Assembly (NCBI GenBank): GCA_031253545.1
Contig: JAIRWH010000021.1
Location: forward strand, 1-49,266
From: Oscillospiraceae bacterium
GTDB lineage: Bacteria; Bacillota; Clostridia; Oscillospirales; UBA929
DNA: 49,266 nt
Direction of reading: 5' to 3'
Shown: piece by piece, positions 11,348-19,017 of the stretch
Layout of the letters: the number at the start of each line of letters is the position of its first letter
Numbering within the stretch: the stretch's first letter is position 1
Notes under the pieces: generated by a model
Seen by the model: only the letters and a program-made list of their open reading frames with translations
What the model was told of the DNA's origin: nothing
Databases searched by the model: none
Made by a program: the position numbers and the translations under genes

Positions 11348-11408
11348 ACCCCCGTTCTCCCCGTCTCCTAACCCCTACCCCCTACCCCCTAACCACTAAC
11401 AACTAACC
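11348..11408. repeat. C-rich/CTAAC low-complexity tract; G-quadruplex potential on minus strand
   Basis: accccctaccccctaccccctaaccactaacaactaacc region; minus strand carries GGGGGTAGGGGGTAGGGG...GGGG. Confidence 0.6.
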
Positions 11409-11517
11409 GCGTCGCCCTTGACGGGCGGCGGGGTTTTGTGTTACCCTAAACACGGCTCCGTTTTTGCGCGCGCCGAGAACGGGCGCGGCGGAGACCGATA
11501 ATATGGGGGAATAAGCC

Positions 11518-11703
11518 GTGAGGGGCAGTATCGGCAATATCACCGAGAAGTGCGTGGGTTGCAACCGCTGCGTGAGGGTTTGCCCGATTGACGAGGCGAA
11601 CATCACGCGCGAGAAAGACGGCGCCATTACCGTGGAGGTGGACGGCAGCAAGTGCATCATCTGCGGTTCCTGCCTCACGGCCTGCCGCCGGGGCGGCGCC
11701 CGG
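11518..11703 (+). pseudogene. 5' fragment of a [4Fe-4S] dicluster ferredoxin-domain gene
   Basis: MRGSIGNITEKCVGCNRCVRVCPIDEANITREKDGAITVEVDGSKCIICGSCLTACRRGGAR*: two CxxCxxCxxxCP-type clusters typical of the N-terminus of larger proteins, then abrupt end at the recG-like junction. Confidence 0.65.
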
Positions 11704-12428
11704 TGAAAACGTATGTGGTCACGGAGGAATACCGCCCGCGTATACACGCCTTCATTCGGAAATTGGCCGAAAAAGGCCTGCAAACATATGTGGTCTGCCC
11801 GATGGTGGACGGCGGGGAAGACGCGCTCGCGTCCGCCGCCGCCGCCGAAAGCTACGCGCGGGAACTGGGCGGGCATTTGCCGGGGCTTACCGTGGGCTTG
11901 CTGCACGGCAAGCTGTCGCCGCGCGCGAAAGACGCGGCCATGCGCGAGTTTGCCTCCGGGCGCGCGCAGGTGCTCGTGGCCACCACGGTCATCGAGGTGG
12001 GCGTGGATGTGCCGAACGCGGCGCTGCTCGTGGTGGAAAACGCGGAGCGTTTCGGGCTTTCGCAGCTGCACCAGCTGCGCGGGCGCGTGGGGCGCGGAGA
12101 GACGGAAAGCTACTGTGTGCTGTTTTTGCAGGGCGGCGGGGAGACCGCGAGGGAGCGCGCGGAAATCATAAGGCGCAACCACGACGGCTTCTCCATTGCC
12201 GAGGCCGACCTGCGCCTGCGCGGCCCGGGCGACTTCTTCGGCCGGCGGCAGCACGGCCTGCCGGAGTTTGCCCTCGCCGACCTTTCGCAAGACACGGAGC
12301 TTTTGGAGCTTGCCCGCTCCCATGCCGCCGCCATGCTCGAAGGCGACCCGGAGCTTGCGAAGCCGGAGCACGCGCCGCTGCGCGAGGCCGCCGGGGCGCT
12401 CCTGCGCCGCTTGGAGGATACCGAATAG
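11682..12428 (+). pseudogene. recG: 3' portion of recG (ATP-dependent DNA helicase), N-terminus missing
   Basis: Frame GLPPGRRPVKTYVVTEEYRPRIHAFIRKL...LVATTVIEVGVDVPNAALLVVENAERFGLSQLHQLRGRVGRGETESYCVLF: RecG C-terminal helicase region with no upstream wedge or first helicase lobe. Confidence 0.8.
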
Positions 12429-12430
12429 CG

Positions 12431-12594
12431 CGACGCGCAAAACAACGCCGCCGCAAGCGGCAAGGCCGCGAAAACCCTTTTCATCGTCCTCACCCCTATT
12501 TGACAGCCGGCGGAATCTTTCCGCGCCTGTCGCAACCGTTTATCGCGAGGGTAAAAAACTGCCGTTTGCCTACTGCGGGAATATCAGGTTGACC
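12431..12594 (-). repeat. Dispersed duplicate A (leuS tail, leader hairpin, truncated lipoprotein signal peptide); partner at 37822-37986
   Basis: Reverse complement nearly identical to 37822-37986 (about 8 differences including 1 indel by hand alignment); encodes MKRVFAALPLAAALFCAS then breaks. Confidence 0.85.
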
Positions 12595-14975
12595 AGCTTA
12601 TTCTTCACCACCACCGTCCGCGTCGGGGCGCGCCCGGCGGCAATGGCCTCTATGCGCGGGTTGTGCAGCGCCGCGTCAACCACGGCTTCGTCGGGCAGGC
12701 CGCGCTCCGCGGTCACCGTGGCGCGGAGTTTGCCGCCCACCTGCACGGCGATTTCCACCGTGTCGTCCAAGGTCAGTTCCTCGCGCCACGCGGGCCACGG
12801 CTGCCCCGCGAGCAGGCCGCCGGAGCCGCAATGCTCCCAAAGCTCCTCGCAGATATGGGGCGCGAAGGGGTAAAGCAGGGTGACAAACAGCCGTATGTCG
12901 CCGCGCGAGTACGCGCCTTCGGCCATTTCGTTGAGCAGCGTCATAAGCGCGGCGATTGCCGTGTTGAACTTCAACGCGTCTATGTCTTCGGTCACTTTCT
13001 TGATTGCCTTGTGGAAAGCCCTCTCCGTCCGCTCCGAGAGCGCGTCGCCGGGTTGCGCCGAGGCGGCCATGTGCCACACGCGCTCCAAGAAACGGCGGCA
13101 GCCCGTGACGGCGTTGGGCGACCAGATTACGGACTTCTCGAAGTCGCCGATGAAGAGTATGGTCAGGCGCATCGCGTCCGCGCCGTATTCGTTTGCCACC
13201 TCCATTGGGTCTATGATATTGCCCCGGCTCTTCGACATACGGAAGCCGTCCGGCCCGATGATGTCGCCGTGGGACGTGCGCTTGCGGTAGGGCTCCGGCT
13301 GCCGCGCCACGCCGATGTCGTAGAGGAACTTATGCCAAAAGCGGCTATACAGCAGGTGGAGCGTGGTATGCTCCATGCCGCCGTTGTAGCGGTCCACGGG
13401 TGTCCAGTAATCCAAGGCCTCGCGCGAGGCGAGCGCGTTTTCGTTGCGCGGGTCGGCGTAGCGCAGGTAATACCAGCTTGAGCCCGCCCATTGGGGCATC
13501 GTGTCCGTCTCGCGCCGCGCCCTCTCGCCGCAGCGCGGGCAGGAAACCGCCACCCAGCTTTCCATGAGCGAAAGGGGGCTCTCGCCCGTGTCGGTGGGCT
13601 CGTAGCTTTCCACGGGCGGCAGCGTCAGCGGCAGCTCGCTTTCGGGCAGGGGCACAAGGCCGCAGGAAGGGCAATGCACAATGGGTATGGGTTCGCCCCA
13701 GTAGCGCTGCCGCGCGAATACCCAGTCGCGCAGCTTATATTGCACGCTCCGCTTTCCCAAGCCCTTTTCCTCAAGGTAACGCGTCATCGCCTCGCCCGCG
13801 TCGGGCACGGGCAGACCGTTTAGGAAGCCGGAATTGACCAATGTGCCGTTTTCCGTGTCCGTATACGCGCCCTCGTCCACATTGCCGCCCGACACAACCT
13901 CCACAATCGGCAACCCGAAAAGGCGGGCAAACTCCCAGTCGCGCCCGTCGTGGCCGGGCACGGCCATTATCGCGCCCGTGCCGTAACCCATAAGCACATA
14001 GTCGGAGATATATATGGGTATATGCCCGCCCGTGGCGGGGTTTACCGCCGTAACGCCCTTCAGAGCCACCCCCGTCTTTTCCTTTTGCAGCTGCCCGCGC
14101 TCGAAGTCGGTTTTCTTGGCCGCGCGGCGGCGGTATTCCTCCGTTTCGGGGCAGGCGTATTCGGCGGCGAGCGGGTGTTCCGGCGCGAGCACCATGTAGG
14201 TGGCGCCGTAGAGGGTGTCCGGCCGGGTGGTGAACACGCGCAGCGTGTGTACATGGCGGCCTTCCGCCCACACGGCGAAATTCACCTCCGCGCCCTCGCT
14301 GCGGCCGAGCCAGTTTTTTTGCGCCTGCTTCACGCGAGCGGGGTAATCCACGGTGTCTAAGTCGTTGAGCAGACGCTCGGCGTAGGCGGTGATTCTGAGC
14401 ATCCATTGGCTTTTTTCGCGGCGCGAGGTCTCCGCGCCGCAACGCTCGCACACGCCGCCGGGCGCTTCCTCGTTGGCAAGCACGCATTTGCAGGAGGGGC
14501 ACCAGTTCACGGGCATATCCGCCTTGTAGGCAAGCCCGCGCTCAAACATTTTCAGGAATATCCACTGCGTCCACTTGTAATACGCCGGGTCGGTGGTGTC
14601 CACCTCGCGGGAATGGTCGAAGCTGTAACCGAGCGAGCGTATCTGCGCGCGGAACGCGGCGATATTTGCCTGCGTGAATTGGCGCGGGTGCGCTTTGTTC
14701 TTTATGGCGTAGTTTTCGGCGGGCAGGCCAAACGCGTCCCAACCTATGGGGAACAGCACGTTGCTCCCGCGCATACGCCTTGCCCTCGCCAGCGCGTCCA
14801 TAGCCGTGTACGGGCGCGTGTGCCCCACGTGCAGCCCCTTGCCCGACGGATAGGGAAACTCCACCAGCACATAGTATTTGGGCTTTGCGGCATCTTCGCG
14901 GGTCTCAAACACCCCCGCCTTCTCCCACGCGTCCTGCCACTTCGGCTCGATAACCTTCGGGTCGTATTCTTTCAT
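12570..14975 (-). CDS. leuS: Leucyl-tRNA synthetase
   Basis: FPYPSGKGLHVGHTRPYTAMD (HIGH region), DGFRMSKSRGNII (KMSKS), ends KNKLVNLIFPQ. Confidence 0.97.
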   Translation of the reverse strand: MKEYDPKVIEPKWQDAWEKAGVFETREDAAKPKYYVLVEFPYPSGKGLHVGHTRPYTAMDALARARRMRGSNVLFPIGWDAFGLPAENYAIKNKAHPRQFTQANIAAFRAQIRSLGYSFDHSREVDTTDPAYYKWTQWIFLKMFERGLAYKADMPVNWCPSCKCVLANEEAPGGVCERCGAETSRREKSQWMLRITAYAERLLNDLDTVDYPARVKQAQKNWLGRSEGAEVNFAVWAEGRHVHTLRVFTTRPDTLYGATYMVLAPEHPLAAEYACPETEEYRRRAAKKTDFERGQLQKEKTGVALKGVTAVNPATGGHIPIYISDYVLMGYGTGAIMAVPGHDGRDWEFARLFGLPIVEVVSGGNVDEGAYTDTENGTLVNSGFLNGLPVPDAGEAMTRYLEEKGLGKRSVQYKLRDWVFARQRYWGEPIPIVHCPSCGLVPLPESELPLTLPPVESYEPTDTGESPLSLMESWVAVSCPRCGERARRETDTMPQWAGSSWYYLRYADPRNENALASREALDYWTPVDRYNGGMEHTTLHLLYSRFWHKFLYDIGVARQPEPYRKRTSHGDIIGPDGFRMSKSRGNIIDPMEVANEYGADAMRLTILFIGDFEKSVIWSPNAVTGCRRFLERVWHMAASAQPGDALSERTERAFHKAIKKVTEDIDALKFNTAIAALMTLLNEMAEGAYSRGDIRLFVTLLYPFAPHICEELWEHCGSGGLLAGQPWPAWREELTLDDTVEIAVQVGGKLRATVTAERGLPDEAVVDAALHNPRIEAIAAGRAPTRTVVVKNKLVNLIFPQ

Positions 14976-15334
14976 AAGTCATCTCCGCTCCATATTCTCG
15001 CGTCTTGCCACAAACGCTCCACAGAGTAGAACGCGCGCGCGTCCGCGCCAAACAAGTGCAGCACCACGCTGCCGAAGTCCAGCAGCACCCACCCGCTCGA
15101 AGGCGCGCCCTCCGCGCGCGGCGGCGGCTGCCCGGAATCTTTCATCACGCGGCGGCACTCGTCGCCCAATGTGGCGATGTGGGCGGAGGATGTGCCCGTG
15201 GCAATGATGAAAAAGTCCGCGAGGGTGGTGAGCTCGTGGATGTCGAGCACCTTCACGTCGCGCGCCTGTTTGGCTTCCAGCGCGCCGTATATCAGCTTCG
15301 CCGCGCCGCGCGGCGTTAAATGTTTTTCGTTCAA
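14972..15334 (-). CDS. rsfS: Ribosomal silencing factor
   Basis: DVKVLDIHELTTLADFFIIATGTSSAHIATLGDECRRVMKD...WVLLDFGSVVLHLF. Confidence 0.93.
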   Translation of the reverse strand: MNEKHLTPRGAAKLIYGALEAKQARDVKVLDIHELTTLADFFIIATGTSSAHIATLGDECRRVMKDSGQPPPRAEGAPSSGWVLLDFGSVVLHLFGADARAFYSVERLWQDARIWSGDDL

Positions 15335-15338
15335 CGGC

Positions 15339-16457
15339 TCAATGCTCCTTTGCGTCGCGGGTTGCCCAAGGCATATACCAGCTCACCATGTCGCGCGTGA
15401 TGTCCATGTTGTAGGGGTTGAGCATTTCGTTTATCATAACCAAGGCCTCGTCGGCGATGATGTAATCGTATGAGCCTTGCCCCGCGCTCAGCTGCCTGTC
15501 GTCCGTCTTAGACGGGAGCGTGGCGAATGTGATTTTTTCGCTGTCAATGCCGAAGGACTGCTCCACAAACCAGAGGATTTCCCCGGTTTTAAGCGAGGTG
15601 GTGACGTTTTCCTCGAAGATACGCGCCCATTCCGGCGCCTTGGTGATGTTTTGCGGCACCAAGAGCTGCCGCGCGGCGGCTTTGAGGAATTGCTGCTGTA
15701 TGTACATACGGCCGTAATCGTATGAGGGCAGGCCGCCCACGCCCCCGCTGTAACCCCTGTAACGCAGCAGCATTATGGCTTGTTTGCCGCTGAGGGTTTG
15801 CAAACCCTTTTGCAGGTTGATGCCCTCCTCCGGCTTATACAGGCGCGTGGGCACGTCGAACTCCACGCCCCCCACGGAATCCACCAATTGTTCCACGCCC
15901 GTGAACTTGACGTATACGGTGCTGCCAATCTTGAAGCCGAGCATATATTCCAGCGCGCCCACAAGCTCGGCCATGCCGCCGCCCGGCTCGCCGCCGGCGT
16001 GGCTGACCACGGAGTTGACCTTGCGCGCCCTGCCGTCGTGCATAACCAAAATATCGCGCTGTATGCTCACCACATGCATCTCGTTTGCCTTGTAGTTGAG
16101 TCTCGCCACCATGATGGAGTCGGTGTTGGTGCCGTCGTAGACCCCCGCTATGAGTACCGTGCGTATGTCTTGGTCAAACGCTATATCCGGCGGCCTGTAT
16201 ATTTGTGTGCCGGAAGGCGGCGGAAGCGGGTTCGACGGGTCCATGCTCGGCAGGAGCGGGGGAGCCGGGCTTTCCACGGGCGGCAGGGGCGGCGGGCGCA
16301 CGAGCAAACGCCACGACGCGAAAGCCAAAAGCGGCACAGCCGCCGCGACCCCGGCGGCAACGAGCCATTTTTGCCGTTTCGAGAGTTTCCCGCGCGGGGT
16401 TTTCGCCTTTTCGGCCTTCGCGGTCTTCGGCGCGATACGTTTGCCTTTTATGCCCAT
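15339..16457 (-). CDS. LCP (LytR-CpsA-Psr) family protein
   Basis: DQDIRTVLIAGVYDGTNTDSIMVARLNYKANEMHVVSIQRDILV; VEQLVDSVGGVEFDVP; single N-terminal TM. Confidence 0.9.
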   Translation of the reverse strand: MGIKGKRIAPKTAKAEKAKTPRGKLSKRQKWLVAAGVAAAVPLLAFASWRLLVRPPPLPPVESPAPPLLPSMDPSNPLPPPSGTQIYRPPDIAFDQDIRTVLIAGVYDGTNTDSIMVARLNYKANEMHVVSIQRDILVMHDGRARKVNSVVSHAGGEPGGGMAELVGALEYMLGFKIGSTVYVKFTGVEQLVDSVGGVEFDVPTRLYKPEEGINLQKGLQTLSGKQAIMLLRYRGYSGGVGGLPSYDYGRMYIQQQFLKAAARQLLVPQNITKAPEWARIFEENVTTSLKTGEILWFVEQSFGIDSEKITFATLPSKTDDRQLSAGQGSYDYIIADEALVMINEMLNPYNMDITRDMVSWYMPWATRDAKEH

Positions 16458-17089
16458 CGGGTCGCTTTCCCTTTCATTTCCTCCATCGCCTCCAACGTGT
16501 CTTGGTGGAGCGGTTTGCCCTCCTCAGCCAAATAATCGGCGGAAAGGGCGAGCGCGCAATCCATGGCGGTGTCTAAGCCGATAAACACCAGCGCCCTCAA
16601 GCGGGCAAGGCCGGAGCGTGTGCCTTTGAGCGTCCGGCGAAACGGCTCCGTGAAGTCGGCGAGGTAGACAATCTTCTCTAAGTCGCTCATGCCCGCGCGG
16701 GCGGTGGTGTGGTAACGCACGGCGTTCACCGCGTCTTCGGGAGCGCCGAGGCGGCGGGCAAACGCCGCGGCCGTGAGCGCGTGGAGCATTTTCGGGGCGG
16801 CAAGCTCAAAGCCCGATGGCATTATACCATACCCCGCGCAGAGTTTCAACTGGTCGTCCTCTTTGGTCATATCGTGCAGCAACGCGGCGCAGGCGGCGTC
16901 TTGGACGCTCGCTCCGTAGCGCAGCGCCAATGCGCGGGCCTCCGCCCCCACGCCCAGCGTGTGCAGATAGCGCGGGGCGGAAAGGCGGCGCAGGGCCAAC
17001 GCGCGCAGTTCAGGCGGCGTATAGGCCGTGCCCGGTAATATATTCCCACACTCCATCCGGCAAATGCTCCCTCCCTTTTCCCGCGGCAA
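16448..17089 (-). CDS. yqeK: YqeK-like HD-domain hydrolase (Ap4A hydrolase family)
   Basis: RYLHTLGVGAEARALALRYG, AALLHDMTKE HD motif, next to nadD. ORF bounds given; start may be an internal ATG near 17054. Confidence 0.85.
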   Translation of the reverse strand: MPREKGGSICRMECGNILPGTAYTPPELRALALRRLSAPRYLHTLGVGAEARALALRYGASVQDAACAALLHDMTKEDDQLKLCAGYGIMPSGFELAAPKMLHALTAAAFARRLGAPEDAVNAVRYHTTARAGMSDLEKIVYLADFTEPFRRTLKGTRSGLARLRALVFIGLDTAMDCALALSADYLAEEGKPLHQDTLEAMEEMKGKATRWA

Positions 17090-17582
17090 GCAAACCGCGC
17101 AGCAACGTACCGGAGATTTCGTAGGGGCGGTGCGGCAATATCAGCGCGCCGCCGGGCGGCGGCCGCGAAGCCGCGCCCTCCTCGCGCCGCAAGGCCGTTA
17201 CGGTGCAGAGCGAGCGCAGTTCGTCGGGCGAGCGCCATGTGTCCAGCGACAAGAGCATATCAAAACCCATGAGCAAGTAAAGACCCTCGCCGGGGTAGCG
17301 CTGCCGCAGCAGCCTCACGGTGTCCACCGTGTAGCCGGACAGCGGCTCGGTAAGCTCAACCTCGCAGACCTCCGCGCCGGGCAAGCCGTTTACCGCAAGG
17401 CGGCACATAGCCGCGCGGTGGGCGGGCGCGGCAAGTGCGCGGCCGGGCTTATGCGGCGGGCGGAGCGAGGGTATCCAGAGCAGCGCGCGCGGTTTGAGCT
17501 CGCGCAGCGCCGTGCGCGCGGCGGCCACATGGCCTTTGTGCGGCGGGTCAAACGAGCCGCCGTACAGCACTATTCCGGCCAT
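17010..17582 (-). CDS. nadD: Nicotinate-nucleotide adenylyltransferase
   Basis: MAGIVLYGGSFDPPHKGHVAAARTAL; start at 17582 inside the longer computed ORF. Confidence 0.92.
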   Translation of the reverse strand: MAGIVLYGGSFDPPHKGHVAAARTALRELKPRALLWIPSLRPPHKPGRALAAPAHRAAMCRLAVNGLPGAEVCEVELTEPLSGYTVDTVRLLRQRYPGEGLYLLMGFDMLLSLDTWRSPDELRSLCTVTALRREEGAASRPPPGGALILPHRPYEISGTLLRGLLAAGKGREHLPDGVWEYITGHGLYAA

Positions 17583-18127
17583 TGGGCAAGCAGCGCCCGC
17601 AAGGCGCGCCCCCTGTGCGAACGGGCGTTTTTCTCCCGCTCCGTTATCTGCGCCATAGTCACCCCCAGGTCGGGCAAAAAGAAGATGGAATCGTAGCCGA
17701 AACCGCCTTCGCCCGCGCTCGCGTGGGCGATTGCCCCCTCGCACTCGCCCCTTGCCGTAATCTCGCGCCCGCCGGGCAGCACAAGCGCCGCGCAGCACAC
17801 GAAACAGGCGTGGCGGTCGGTCACGCCCTCCATCATTCGCAGCAGCGTTTTCCGGCGCTCGCCCGGAGGGGCGAAACGCGCCGAGCGGACACCCGGAGCG
17901 CCGCCGAGGGCGCGCACGCAAAGACCCGAATCGTCGGCAATCGCGGGCAAGCCCGCGAAGAGGCACTCGGCGCGGGCCTTAATGAGCGCGTTTTCCTCAA
18001 AGCTCCCGCCCGTTTCCTCCGGGGGCGTTTCCATACGGCTCATCACCGCCTCGCAGCCGCAAGGCGCGAGCAAGGCTTGCAGCTCGCGCAGCTTTCCGGG
18101 GTTATGTGTGGCTATTACCACCTTCAC
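17570..18127 (-). CDS. rdgB: XTP/dITP diphosphatase (RdgB/HAM1)
   Basis: MKVVIATHNPGKLRELQALL, SFEENALIKA, IADDSGLCVRALGGAPGVRSARF. Confidence 0.93.
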   Translation of the reverse strand: MKVVIATHNPGKLRELQALLAPCGCEAVMSRMETPPEETGGSFEENALIKARAECLFAGLPAIADDSGLCVRALGGAPGVRSARFAPPGERRKTLLRMMEGVTDRHACFVCCAALVLPGGREITARGECEGAIAHASAGEGGFGYDSIFFLPDLGVTMAQITEREKNARSHRGRALRALLAQWPE

Positions 18128-18996
18128 GACACAATATCCTCCGCAAACTCCTCCGGCGAAAACTCGCGCAAATCGTCAAGTTTTTCACCCGTGCCCACGA
18201 GCTTTACCGGCACGGCCATGGCGCGAGCCACGGCGATAACCACCCCGCCCTTGGCGGAGCCGTCCATCTTGGTGAGCGCTATGCCCGTGAGCGCGGCGGA
18301 TTCCGAAAAGCCCGCCGCCTGCGCGAGGCCGTTTTGCCCGGTCACCGCGTCCATAACGAGCAGGTTTTCGCGGCAGGCTTCGGGACATTCGCGGCTGATA
18401 ACGCGGCTCATCTTAGAAAGCTCGTTCATTAGGTTTTGCTTGTTTTGCAGCCTGCCCGCCGTGTCGGCGAGCACCACGTCCGCCCCCCGCGCCTTCGCGG
18501 CGCGCAGCGCGTCAAACAGCACGGCGGACGGGTCCGCGCCCTCGCCTTGCCGCACAAGGGCCGCGCCCGCCCGCTCCGCCCACACGGCAAGCTGTTCGGC
18601 GGCGGCGGCGCGAAACGTGTCCGCCGCGCAGAGCAGCACCTTTTTGCCCCGCCGCGTGAGCAGCGCGGCGAGCTTGCCCGCCGTGGTGGTCTTGCCCGCG
18701 CCGTTCACGCCCATGCACAGCACCACGGACGGGCTTGTATCGAGCCGCAGCGCCCTTTCGCCGCGCAGCATATCGGTAAGCAGCGCGCGCAGGCGCGCCT
18801 TGGCCTGCTCCGCGTCTTTGAGCTTTTCGCCCTCGCACTCGGCGCGGAGCCTTTCCGTAATCTCCGCCGAAAGCGCGCCGCCCACGTCCGAGAGTATAAG
18901 CGTTTCCTCCAGCTCCTCGTAAAACTCGCGCCCCAGCTTCCTGTGGGCGGCAAAGACCCCGCCCAGCCTGCCCTTCATCTTTCCGAACACACCCAA
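18124..18996 (-). CDS. ftsY: Signal recognition particle receptor FtsY
   Basis: GVNGAGKTTTAGKLAALL, ADTFRAAAAEQL, DTAGRLQNKQNLMNEL, GIALTKMDGSAKGGV. Confidence 0.95.
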   Translation of the reverse strand: MGVFGKMKGRLGGVFAAHRKLGREFYEELEETLILSDVGGALSAEITERLRAECEGEKLKDAEQAKARLRALLTDMLRGERALRLDTSPSVVLCMGVNGAGKTTTAGKLAALLTRRGKKVLLCAADTFRAAAAEQLAVWAERAGAALVRQGEGADPSAVLFDALRAAKARGADVVLADTAGRLQNKQNLMNELSKMSRVISRECPEACRENLLVMDAVTGQNGLAQAAGFSESAALTGIALTKMDGSAKGGVVIAVARAMAVPVKLVGTGEKLDDLREFSPEEFAEDIVS

Positions 18997-19017
18997 AGGT
19001 CAAACGCCCCCTTCCGT

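Noticed and set aside
11403-12440. Minus-strand 345-aa ORF across the recG fragment
   Set aside because: Antisense to clear RecG helicase motifs; composition not protein-like.
17010-17966. 318-aa ORF as the nadD gene
   Set aside because: NadD starts at MAGIVLYGGSFDPPHKGH (17582); the upstream extension overlaps rdgB and is not protein-like.
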